Source of the DNA: Brachybacterium sp. P6-10-X1
Lineage (GTDB): Bacteria > Actinomycetota > Actinomycetes > Actinomycetales > Dermabacteraceae
Assembly: GCF_001969445.1 (NCBI RefSeq)
Contig: NZ_CP017297.1
Location: 558,001-622,000, forward strand
Reading direction: 5' to 3'
Length of the DNA: 64,000 nucleotides
The translations under genes were made by a program, and so were the position numbers. Position 1 is the stretch's first letter, and every line of letters begins with the position of its first letter. Below the pieces are notes generated by a model. That model had not been told where the DNA came from and made no database searches. It saw only the letters and a program-made list of their open reading frames with translations. Shown here piece by piece: positions 52,265 through 59,155 of this stretch.

Positions 52265-52810
52265 TCAGAAGTCGAACTCGTCGCCGGACTCCTCCGGCTC
52301 GGCGGGGGACTCCTCGCTGTTCGTGTCGCCGGTCTTGGGCTCCTCGGCCTTGGTCTTGGCCTTCCTCGCGGGCTTGGGCGAGGCGGGTTCCTCGACCTCG
52401 ATCGACTCCGGCTGCTCGTCGTCGTGCTCTCGGGCGTCCTCGATGTCGTCGACCTCGTCGTCAGCCTCCCCGAGGTCTCGGCGGATCAGGGCGATCACCG
52501 CATCCAGTCGTTCGATCTGCTCCTCGATCTCCTCGCGCTGGATAGCCAGGCGGTCCAGCCGCATCCGCGCCGCTTCCTCCCGCCCCTCGGTCTCGGTCGT
52601 GCCCGCGACGATCCGGGTCGGGCAGGGGTAGGGCACGCGGACGCTCTCGGCGCAGTAGGCCAGGTCCTCGCCCTGCCCGGCGGCCTGGTCCAGAGCCTCC
52701 AGTCGCAGCCGCGTGCACTCGTCACAGGTGACGTCGACGTCGTAGCCGTTCTCGTGGGCGACCAGGTGCGGGCCGTGCAGCTTGCGGACGGACTCGATCA
52801 GCGAAGCCAT
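52265..52810 (-). CDS. Acidic coiled-coil protein with N-terminal zinc-type cysteines, mobile-element cluster
   Basis: A 181-residue protein. The N-terminal part has VTCDECTRLRLEALDQ, then Y-C-A-E-S-V-R-V-P-Y-P-C-P-T, which could bind zinc through CxxC plus two later Cys. A coiled coil follows (RLDRLAIQREEIEEQIERLD), and the last 60 residues are mostly Asp, Glu, Pro and Lys and end in DEFDF. No known family. Strong ribosome site (AGGAGGAG). It lies between copies 4 and 5 of the intergenic element. Confidence 0.62.
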   Translation of the reverse strand: MASLIESVRKLHGPHLVAHENGYDVDVTCDECTRLRLEALDQAAGQGEDLAYCAESVRVPYPCPTRIVAGTTETEGREEAARMRLDRLAIQREEIEEQIERLDAVIALIRRDLGEADDEVDDIEDAREHDDEQPESIEVEEPASPKPARKAKTKAEEPKTGDTNSEESPAEPEESGDEFDF

Positions 52811-52850
52811 GGGGTCGTTCTCCTCCTGCGGGTAAGGGCCTGGACGGGGA

Positions 52851-52880
52851 TAGTGGGCGAGGCCTGCGTGTGGCGGGACG
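52851..52880 (-). promoter_or_regulatory. Conserved intergenic element, copy 5
   Basis: TAGTGGGCG (52851-52859, one base off) and CGGGACG (52874-52880), 14 bases apart, about 42 bases upstream of the gene that starts at 52810. Confidence 0.62.
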
Positions 52881-52899
52881 GCGTCGGGGGCGCATCAGG

Positions 52900-53655
52900 T
52901 CAGGGCAGGATCGTGGCGACGGCCGCGACGGCGACGTACAGGCTCAGCACGGCGCACAGGGCCCATTCCCGGGCGCTTCCGGCGTTGCCGAGGATCGGCA
53001 CGGCCACATCCCCGTCCGCCTGCCACAGCGGCGAGGAGGAGCGCTCGGAAGGTTTCAGCACCAGCGGCCAGGTGGGGAAGGGGATCCCGTCGGTGGTGAC
53101 CAGGTCGCCGAGTAGATGCACCAGCGCCCCCAGCCCGATCGCCGCCGGCAGCCACACCGACGTGGCCGGGGCCGCGACACCGACCAACAGCCCCGCCCCG
53201 ATCCCGATCAGCCAGGGCCGCAGCGCGCCGGAGACGAGCTTCAACGCCCGCACCGCGAAAGCGCACAGCACCGCCACGACGACCACCGCCCCGATCTGCA
53301 CCGGGCCGACGACAGGGACGCGGAAACTCCACCCCAGGCCGGCGACCACGGCCCCCAGCGCGGTGAAGACGGCGACAGCCAGCAGGGTGTGGGTGGCGCC
53401 GCGGTGCCCGGTCGCCGAGGAGATCGCGGAGCTGGCCAGCCTGGAGACGGCCCCGGCCGAGCGGGCGATCGTGGCGCTGGGGTGGTCGATGTCCGGCAGC
53501 AGTGCCGCCCCGGTGGCGACCACGGTCCCGGCCAGTACCTCCGGTCCGGTTAGGTCCAGGACCCCGGCGCCGAGAGCTCGGTCGCCGATCGTAGCGGAGC
53601 CGGTCAAGGCCAGCCAGGCCGCCGCCCCGCTGATCGCATGGTGTCCGCCCATCAC
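52900..53655 (-). CDS. YdjM/DUF457-family membrane-bound metal-dependent hydrolase
   Basis: A 251-residue membrane protein with six or more hydrophobic segments. The family pattern is visible: H-H-A-I-S-G-A-A-A-W-L at the start, LLPDIDHPSATIAR, TGHRGATHTLLAV and GALVHLLGDLVTTDGIPFPT, which together supply conserved His and Asp residues. Its role on a mobile element is unknown. It is translated from ATG 53655 and lies between copies 5 and 6 of the intergenic element. Confidence 0.8.
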   Translation of the reverse strand: MMGGHHAISGAAAWLALTGSATIGDRALGAGVLDLTGPEVLAGTVVATGAALLPDIDHPSATIARSAGAVSRLASSAISSATGHRGATHTLLAVAVFTALGAVVAGLGWSFRVPVVGPVQIGAVVVVAVLCAFAVRALKLVSGALRPWLIGIGAGLLVGVAAPATSVWLPAAIGLGALVHLLGDLVTTDGIPFPTWPLVLKPSERSSSPLWQADGDVAVPILGNAGSAREWALCAVLSLYVAVAAVATILP

Positions 53656-53701
53656 GGTGATCGCCCTCCAGCCTGGCCGGGATCTCCGGCCTCACCCGCG
53701 C

Positions 53702-53731
53702 AAGTGGGCGCACGGCGGCTGCGGCGGGACG
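53702..53731 (-). promoter_or_regulatory. Conserved intergenic element, copy 6
   Basis: AAGTGGGCG (53702-53710) and CGGGACG (53725-53731), 14 bases apart. It lies in the gap between the RbpA-like gene stop and the YdjM-like gene start. Confidence 0.65.
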
Positions 53732-53733
53732 AG

Positions 53734-54120
53734 TCACCGGTGCGACGGGGCGGAGTGCAGCTTCCCGGCCCGCAGAAGGTCCAGGCGGGCGGCCAGGAGC
53801 TGGTCGAGCTCGGCGTCGCTGCGACGGTCTCGCACGTGCTCCCAGTGGGTCTTCCGCGGCGGGAGCTTCGAGGCCACGGGCAGGCCGAGCAGCTCGACGC
53901 CCTCGTCGGGTTCGATGGTGCATTCGGCGCCGGTGCGGCAGCGGCGGCAGGGCCACAGCTGCGGGATCGGTGCTTGCGCGTGCAGCTTCGCGGTGGTGGT
54001 GATCTCGCACTGGCCGCACAGGTACTCGACGATGCGGGGTGCCAGCGGGACGACCCGGTCGGGGTCCTCGGTGGTCACCGATCGGTGCGGCATCGTCCCG
54101 GTCAGCGTCGCGGTCGGCAT
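53734..54120 (-). CDS. RbpA-like RNA polymerase-binding protein on a mobile element
   Basis: A 128-residue protein. The core domain has zinc-type cysteines Y-L-C-G-Q-C-E and W-P-C-R-R-C, and the C-terminus L-P-P-R-K-T-H-W-E-H-V-R-D-R-R-S-D-A-E-L followed by D-Q-L-L-A-A-R-L-D-L-L-R is the basic linker and sigma-interaction domain of RbpA. RbpA stabilises actinobacterial RNA polymerase with group 1/2 sigma factors at promoters. The chromosomal copy is normally a separate housekeeping gene; this one overlaps a mobile-element gene (ATGA) and has two CxxC pairs and a longer N-terminal lead. It could redirect host polymerase to the element's promoters. Confidence 0.8.
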   Translation of the reverse strand: MPTATLTGTMPHRSVTTEDPDRVVPLAPRIVEYLCGQCEITTTAKLHAQAPIPQLWPCRRCRTGAECTIEPDEGVELLGLPVASKLPPRKTHWEHVRDRRSDAELDQLLAARLDLLRAGKLHSAPSHR

Positions 54121-54617
54121 CAGGACCACACCACCAGGTCGTCGTGCTCGAGCACCTCGATGATGCCCAGGCCCTGCAGCGAGTCGAGCATCGCGACGTC
54201 GTCGATGGGGTCGATCCAGGCGATGTTGCCGACGGGTCGGTCCCGGTCGGTGTAGGGGGCGAACAGGGCCGTCACCAGTACCAGCGGCACCTTGTGCTCC
54301 CACCTCACGCCGGGGTCGGCGGTCTCCCGTCCTGCCAGCAGTGCGGTCCAGGTGTTCTCGTCGGTGGTCTCGTCGAGGTCGTGGTTCTGGACGGCGGCGG
54401 CCACGAGCGATTCCTGCACGGCGGTGGCGATGATGATCGCGTGCTCCAGCCGCATCAGGAACAACAGCTCCGGATCGGACTCGTCGAGGTAGTCGTCGCC
54501 GATGATGACGGCCAGCAGCTCATCGTTGCGGTCCGCGCGCACTTCCCGGTCCCCGATGCGGAGAGCGAAGGCTCCCGCGGCCGAGTCGGTGGCGAGGTCC
54601 GTGAGGGGGATGCTCAT
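54120..54617 (-). CDS. Hypothetical protein, mobile-element cluster
   Basis: A 165-residue acidic protein, start ATG 54617 after AAGGGAGCACCC. It contains long helical stretches (ESDPELLFLMRLEHAIIIAT) and ends in IIEVLEHDDLVVWS. The stop overlaps the start of the RbpA-like gene, so the two are made together. No family recognised; a functional link with the RbpA-like protein is possible. Confidence 0.6.
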   Translation of the reverse strand: MSIPLTDLATDSAAGAFALRIGDREVRADRNDELLAVIIGDDYLDESDPELLFLMRLEHAIIIATAVQESLVAAAVQNHDLDETTDENTWTALLAGRETADPGVRWEHKVPLVLVTALFAPYTDRDRPVGNIAWIDPIDDVAMLDSLQGLGIIEVLEHDDLVVWS

Positions 54618-54659
54618 GGGTGCTCCCTTGATCGGTGGGTGTAGGGCGTGCACCGGATC

Positions 54660-54668
54660 AAGTGGGCG
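54660..54668 (-). promoter_or_regulatory. Conserved intergenic element, copy 7 (half)
   Basis: AAGTGGGCG at 54660-54668, about 44 bases upstream of the gene starting at 54617. The CGGGACG half is not conserved. Confidence 0.5.
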
Positions 54669-54694
54669 GGAGATTTCAACGTGGTCGATGAGGG

Positions 54695-54726
54695 GCGGGG
54701 AGCGGCCGCCGAGAGCCGCTCCCCGC
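54695..54726. terminator. GC-rich hairpin
   Basis: GCGGGGAGCGG (54695-54705) pairs perfectly with CCGCTCCCCGC (54716-54726) across a 10-base loop. It lies between two copies of the intergenic element and may terminate the translocase transcript. Confidence 0.6.
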
Positions 54727-54761
54727 TGGGCAGGACTGCCCTACACCCCTGCCCAATGGGG

Positions 54762-54770
54762 AAGTGGGCG
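54762..54770 (-). promoter_or_regulatory. Conserved intergenic element, copy 8 (half)
   Basis: AAGTGGGCG at 54762-54770, just past the stop of the translocase fragment. The partner half is degenerate (CGGTCGT). Confidence 0.45.
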
Positions 54771-54790
54771 GCGCACCCCGTCCCCGGTCG

Positions 54791-55390
54791 TCAGCCGCTC
54801 TTTCGGGCCGCTCGGGCAGCGGCCGCAGCACCGGTCAGCTCGGTGCCGTCGTCGGAGTAGACCCGATCGGATTCTGCCTTCGGCACGCGGCGCCCGTTCC
54901 ACGGATCGTCATCGCCGAGTTGTCCGGGGCCGTGGTCGAGGTCGTCCATGCCGGTGTGCTCGGCGATCTCAGCACGAGTCGGCTCCGGGCGCGTAGTACG
55001 GCGCAGATGCGTGGCGTCATCGAGCCGGGCGGCGAACTGCTCGGGGGTGGCGAAGTAGCCCTTGAACACCTGCGAGGGCTGCCCCTCGGTCTCGGACACA
55101 CCGACGCCCTTGGACACCCCGGCGGTAGTGGCGACGTTAGCGGGCACCTCGGCGACCGCATCGGGGGCGGCGAACGCGTTGGCGCGCTGGTTGTCGGAGG
55201 CGTTGGGGCCCATCAGAAACTGGTTGCCGCAGGCGGCCTTCAGCGCCGTCGACACCCCGGTCTTGGTGCTGTCCACCTGGGTGGAGACGAACACGTGCAC
55301 GCCGACGAACCGCATCTCGAGCGCGATCTTCTGGATGAAGGTGGCGATCATGTCCTTGTAGCCGTTGGTTGTCTCGGCCTCGATGCGCAT
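54791..55390 (-). pseudogene. C-terminal part of a TraB/FtsK-type DNA translocase
   Basis: The frame from about 55390 down encodes F-V-G-V-H-V-F-V-S-T-Q-V-D-S-T-K-T-G-V-S, then A-C-G-N-Q-F-L-M-G-P-N-A-S-D-N-Q-R. This is the end of the FtsK/SpoIIIE motor domain as found in conjugative translocases of actinomycete integrative elements. The Walker A and B regions are missing upstream, so the gene is truncated near 55400, where unrelated DNA begins. It identifies the neighbouring minus-strand block as conjugative-element DNA. Confidence 0.72.
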
Positions 55391-55415
55391 CGGGTGGTCC
55401 TTTGGCCAACGTGCG

Positions 55416-55589
55416 CTAGGCAAGCGAGGACAGCGCTTCGCCCCGGTCGGTGGACAGGTGCGCTACAGCGGGACAGACGTCGCGGACTGAAGCGAGGGAG
55501 ACCTCGACACGGTCTACTAAGGGTGGTTGCGGGCAGGCATCGTACAAAGGGCGGGTGAGTTGATGTTCTGTTGGAATGAGGTCTTCCAT
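55416..55589 (-). CDS. Small ORF coupled to the CPBP protease gene
   Basis: A 57-codon frame whose ATG (55587-55589) overlaps the CPBP stop (ATGA). It begins MEDLIPTEHQLTRPLYDACP and ends ALSSLA. Codon bias is coding-like. It stops about 25 bases before the translocase fragment, so it may be a complete small protein or the stump of a longer gene cut at that junction. No family recognised. Confidence 0.45.
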   Translation of the reverse strand: MEDLIPTEHQLTRPLYDACPQPPLVDRVEVSLASVRDVCPAVAHLSTDRGEALSSLA

Positions 55590-56497
55590 CAGCGCACACC
55601 CTTCGCATGCCGGGTACTCATCGCCTCAGGCTCCGCAGCATTCCCCTCCCGTCTCCAGACGACGATGACGAGGGCGAGGACGAAGAGAGCCGGAATGAGT
55701 AGGTGAGGCCCACCCGCTCCGGCGGTCCGGGCGACGCTGAAGTCTCCCCCTCCTGCGAGAAGGGTATTGAGAACGGCGGTGAAGGTGTTGTTCGCGACGT
55801 GGAAGGCGATCGGGGCCTCAAGCCCCCTGCTGCGGATCGCCATCACCGCGGTGGCCAGACCGAGGAAGACGTGATGGGCGAACAACCAGGGGTCCGTTGC
55901 GAGGTGCGTGGTCGCGAAAGCTAGGCTCGAGACGATCACGCCGAGAGCCAGGGCGATCCGTTCTGGACGCACCCAGGAGGCGACGGCTGGCATCACCGCG
56001 CCCCGAAACATGAGCTCCTCCGACACCGCAGCCAGGGGGGTGGTTAGCACGATGACCACGAGGAGCGCCATCGTCGTCCCGGTGAACCCGACGCCGACCC
56101 ATGGGGTTTGTTCGGGAGCAAGAAGTGCCAGTGCTGCGTTGGCGAGGATTGTGACCCCGAGCGCCCACAGCAGATAAACAGCGAGCCGGCGCTGGTCGAA
56201 CGCCCGAGGGGCGCTGAGGATTGATCGCCAGGGCACCTTCGCCCACCAGCAGATCAGTGGGACGGTGAGCACGCCGGTGATTCCCATGCTGAGGTTCACT
56301 GCAAGCAACTGCAGCGGGCCGACGGCCTCTGTCTGGCCGCTCCCGTGATCGATGAGACCCACGATGGCGAACAGAGCGATCTGGAGAATGATCATCACCA
56401 ACGGGGGAACCACGATGATGACCAGCGGTTTCCACCAGGTCAGGGAAAGATGCGCGCCGAAGCGCCGGGGCGTGGTGCGGACGGGGTGAAAGCTCAC
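55589..56497 (-). CDS. CPBP-family (Abi) intramembrane metalloprotease, paralogue 1
   Basis: A 302-residue membrane protein with about eight helices. All CPBP motifs are present: E-E-L-M-F-R-G (residues 160-166), F-A-T-T-H in the next helix and H-V-A-N-N near residue 235. I place the start at GTG 56497 after GGAAGAAG; the ATG at 56638 lies in the upstream gene. Members cleave within the membrane (type II CAAX-like proteases) and often act in bacteriocin maturation or immunity. It resembles the protein at 58030 throughout (F-G-A-H-L near the start, EAPIAFHV later). Confidence 0.88.
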   Translation of the reverse strand: MSFHPVRTTPRRFGAHLSLTWWKPLVIIVVPPLVMIILQIALFAIVGLIDHGSGQTEAVGPLQLLAVNLSMGITGVLTVPLICWWAKVPWRSILSAPRAFDQRRLAVYLLWALGVTILANAALALLAPEQTPWVGVGFTGTTMALLVVIVLTTPLAAVSEELMFRGAVMPAVASWVRPERIALALGVIVSSLAFATTHLATDPWLFAHHVFLGLATAVMAIRSRGLEAPIAFHVANNTFTAVLNTLLAGGGDFSVARTAGAGGPHLLIPALFVLALVIVVWRREGNAAEPEAMSTRHAKGVR

Positions 56498-56538
56498 GGG
56501 CTTCTTCCTGGGGTCGGGAGTCGGGGGCACTGTGCTGG

Positions 56539-57189
56539 TCAGTTGCCAGCTGCGTCGAGCAGCCAGTGGTAGCGCAGACGCAGTGCGCGCTCCGTGCTCG
56601 CGGCTGCTGTCGTGATCGCGAGCGTGATGGTCAGCCACAACGGCAGGCGGACGAGCGGCTCGACCGGCCCGATTCGCTCGGCGACCGGGGGAATCTGCAG
56701 GACCGGTACGGCGATCTGCTGCAGCAGCAACGCCACGCCCACGAGGAGCGCGACGATAGAGACGGCCCCGACCACGCGGCTGAGCCCTGGTCTACGGTGC
56801 TCGAAGCGGGCACGCCGGCCCTCCGCGGAGCGGGGATCGGGCGTGAGCTGATGCGTCGTGCCTTCGGCGGTGACGTAGTGGCAGCGCTTGAGGCCGAAGG
56901 CGCTGGTGGCGACCTCGATCGTCCCGCCCTCGACAGGGAACAGCGCGGGCGCCCTCGATGTCGCGTGCTGCCGGTCGTTCCAGTAGAGGTGCACTATGAC
57001 GTATCCGTTTTCATCAGTCTTCCACTGCCGCACATCGACCGTGTACCGCGCCGGACCGTCGCTGGCGAAGAGGTCCAGGTGCATCAGAGACCGGCTCAGA
57101 AGCTGCCATACCCGGAACCGACGCAGCGGACTGCCGTCGCCGGGAGTAATGCGCTTGACCGCCCTACGGCGTCTCCATCGCTGGAACAT
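56539..57189 (-). CDS. Hypothetical membrane-anchored protein
   Basis: A 216-residue protein. A basic N-terminus (FQRWRRRRAVKR) and a beta-rich soluble domain with ARYTVDVRQWKTDENGYVIV and VEGGTIEVATSAFGLKRCHY precede two C-terminal membrane helices (VVGAVSIVALLVGVALLLQQ and LWLTITLAITTAAASTERAL). ATG 57189 is the first start after the promoter region. It is probably co-transcribed with the CPBP gene 41 bases downstream and divergent from the TetR gene. No family recognised. Confidence 0.65.
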   Translation of the reverse strand: MFQRWRRRRAVKRITPGDGSPLRRFRVWQLLSRSLMHLDLFASDGPARYTVDVRQWKTDENGYVIVHLYWNDRQHATSRAPALFPVEGGTIEVATSAFGLKRCHYVTAEGTTHQLTPDPRSAEGRRARFEHRRPGLSRVVGAVSIVALLVGVALLLQQIAVPVLQIPPVAERIGPVEPLVRLPLWLTITLAITTAAASTERALRLRYHWLLDAAGN

Positions 57190-57225
57190 CAGAGATGTCT
57201 CCTCTGTACTCGACACGAAACCAAC

Positions 57226-57283
57226 ACGCTGTGCTAGTCGGGTTGTCGGCACGCTAGCACGCTGTTCTAGTACGCTGTATTAG
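57226..57283. promoter_or_regulatory. Three direct repeats in the TetR / membrane-protein divergent region
   Basis: ACGCTGTNNTAG occurs at 57226-57237, 57259-57270 and 57272-57283. The last two also form an imperfect inverted repeat (TTCTAGTACG against CTGTATTAGA). This is the likely binding region of the TetR protein encoded at 57299. Confidence 0.65.
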
Positions 57284-57298
57284 ACGAAAGGTGGGTGT

Positions 57299-57946
57299 GT
57301 GGTCGAGCGACCAGAGATGAGCACGCGCGAGCGGATCCTTGCTGCGGCGGCCGCCATCATCCGAGAGGACGGGGTGGCCGCACGGCTCAGCGTGCGCGCG
57401 GTCGCGACGCGCGCCGAGGTGAGCACCGGTTCGCTGCGCCATCATTTCCCCACCCAGCAGGTGCTGCGGGACGCGGTCATGCAGCGTGTCTATGACTGGA
57501 TGCTCCCCGACAGCAGCATCGGCGACACCTCCATCCCCGCCCGGGATCGGCTCGTCCACTCCCTGCGCAAGGTGCTCGACATGTCCGGGACCAGCGCTGA
57601 GGCTCGCCGGTCGATGACCCTGCTCATGGAGGCGTTCGTGACGGTGGAGCAGACGGAGCCGATCCGTGAGGCCTATCTCGCGATCCAGCGCGACGGCCAA
57701 CGCCGGATGGAGAGATGGCTGGAGAGGCTCGCCGACGAGGTCGACTCTCTGCCGGTCGCAGAGATACCGCGACGAGCGCGCTACTTGGGCACCGTCCTCA
57801 ACGGCCTGGCACTGGAACGCGCCTTGCCCGCCGCGGATTCCCTGGCACAGAGAGAGTCGGAGGCACTGTACGCCGCGGCGGACATGGCCCTCGCTCCTCG
57901 GTGGATGCCAGGCGCAGGTGCCGTGCCCTACTCGGCCACGGAGTGA
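57299..57946 (+). CDS. TetR-family transcriptional regulator
   Basis: A 215-residue regulator. The DNA-binding domain is RERILAAAAAIIREDGVAAR followed by V-R-A-V-A-T-R-A-E-V-S-T-G-S-L-R-H-H-F, ending in the expected HHF. The C-terminal helical domain resembles the BetI-like/TetR_C_6 group. Start GTG 57299; ATG 57317 is also possible. It lies between the two CPBP modules and reads away from the first, so it likely controls that module and perhaps both. Confidence 0.88.
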   Translation: MVERPEMSTRERILAAAAAIIREDGVAARLSVRAVATRAEVSTGSLRHHFPTQQVLRDAVMQRVYDWMLPDSSIGDTSIPARDRLVHSLRKVLDMSGTSAEARRSMTLLMEAFVTVEQTEPIREAYLAIQRDGQRRMERWLERLADEVDSLPVAEIPRRARYLGTVLNGLALERALPAADSLAQRESEALYAAADMALAPRWMPGAGAVPYSATE

Positions 57947-58029
57947 ACGGCACCGCGCGGCCGTGGACCAGCCGCGCCCGACCGTGATGAGTTCGCGCCG
58001 ACATCCCCGGGCATCGAGGCGCTCAGTGA

Positions 58030-58947
58030 TCAGCGCTTGGCGTGAGGACATCGATTCTCGGTCTGCCAGACGATCAGCACTGCGATGGCCTCAGCGAGGA
58101 GGAATAGGAGCAGGTAGGGTCCGGCGGATCCGGCGCCACGCTCCTGGCCGATCCCGCCACCGCCCGCGAAGAGCGCGCCGATCCCCATCGCGAAGACGTT
58201 GTTCATGACGTGGAAGGCGATGGGAGCCTCGAGGCCCCGTCCGAGCAGGGCCATGAGCGCGCAGCTCACCCCGAGGCCGAGATAGTTCAGGATCATCCAC
58301 GGGTCAGCGCTCGTGTGCAGGACGGTGAACAGCGTGCTCGAGCCGATGATGCCGACGATCACGGCGGGACGGACCGCTCGGATCCATGAGGCATAGGAGG
58401 CAGTGACCACGCCGCGGAAGACGACCTCCTCGGCAGCGGCCTGTAAAGGAGTCGTCAGCAACACCATGGCGAGCAGCGCCACCGTGGTACCGGTGACGGC
58501 GAACAGCGATAGCGGCGAGGGGTGGATCAGCTGGAGGGCGAGGTTCGTGGTCACCATGAGAACCGCGAACACCCCGAGGTAGGCACCCAGGCGGCTCCAT
58601 CGAACGTCACCCGTGGTCCGGAGAGCGGACCGCCAGGGCACCCGTGCCGCCTTTGACAGCGCGAACAGGGTCAGGGGAGCCAGGAGGATGATCGACAGGT
58701 CCTTTGCCAGGTACGTCAGCGGCGTGAGCGAGGAGTCGGCGGGGTCTTTGCCGAGCAGACGGATCTCCACCACGGCGGCGGCACCGAGGAGCAGCACCTG
58801 CAGGAGATAGGTGGCCGCGACGACGACCACCGTCAGGAGCACTGGGACCCACCAGTCCATCTCCAGATGCGCACCGAAGGGCTGGCGTGGTGCACGAGGC
58901 GTGGAGGTCGCCCAGTCGTCGGTGCTCGGATGCGGATGTGTGGTCAT
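58030..58947 (-). CDS. CPBP-family (Abi) intramembrane metalloprotease, paralogue 2
   Basis: A 305-residue membrane protein parallel to paralogue 1. Motifs: E-E-V-V-F-R-G, F-T-V-L-H and H-V-M-N-N. Eight or so hydrophobic helices. ATG 58947 follows AAGGAG directly after the stop of the small membrane protein upstream. Probably the last gene of an operon headed by the penicillin-acylase-family gene. The role is inferred from the family: proteolysis within the membrane, possibly peptide processing or self-protection. Confidence 0.87.
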   Translation of the reverse strand: MTTHPHPSTDDWATSTPRAPRQPFGAHLEMDWWVPVLLTVVVVAATYLLQVLLLGAAAVVEIRLLGKDPADSSLTPLTYLAKDLSIILLAPLTLFALSKAARVPWRSALRTTGDVRWSRLGAYLGVFAVLMVTTNLALQLIHPSPLSLFAVTGTTVALLAMVLLTTPLQAAAEEVVFRGVVTASYASWIRAVRPAVIVGIIGSSTLFTVLHTSADPWMILNYLGLGVSCALMALLGRGLEAPIAFHVMNNVFAMGIGALFAGGGGIGQERGAGSAGPYLLLFLLAEAIAVLIVWQTENRCPHAKR

Positions 58948-58955
58948 GTGTCTCC

Positions 58956-59146
58956 TTATGGTTCGCGGGTGCGATAGAGCTGAGCCGAGGTGAGGACAGA
59001 TATCTGTGCACCGACCGCTCCGGTGGCGACCAAGAGTCCGACGAGGCCGAGCACGGTCCCGCGAAGCACGGCGAAGGACACGCTGCGGATGACAGGACCG
59101 CACGGGGCGCCCTCAGGTTGTCGAGTCTTGCGGCGTGGTCGGTCAT
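58956..59146 (-). pseudogene. Small membrane protein, apparently frameshifted
   Basis: ATG 59146 starts MTDHAARLDNLRAPRAV; the sensible continuation IRSVSFAVLRGTVLGLVGLL, then VATGAVGAQISVLTSAQLYR and the stop at 58956, is in another frame. One indel in the GC-rich stretch near 59100 would give a single-span protein of about 63 residues. It fills the gap between the acylase and CPBP genes with normal operon spacing. Confidence 0.45.
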
Positions 59147-59155
59147 CGACCCTGT

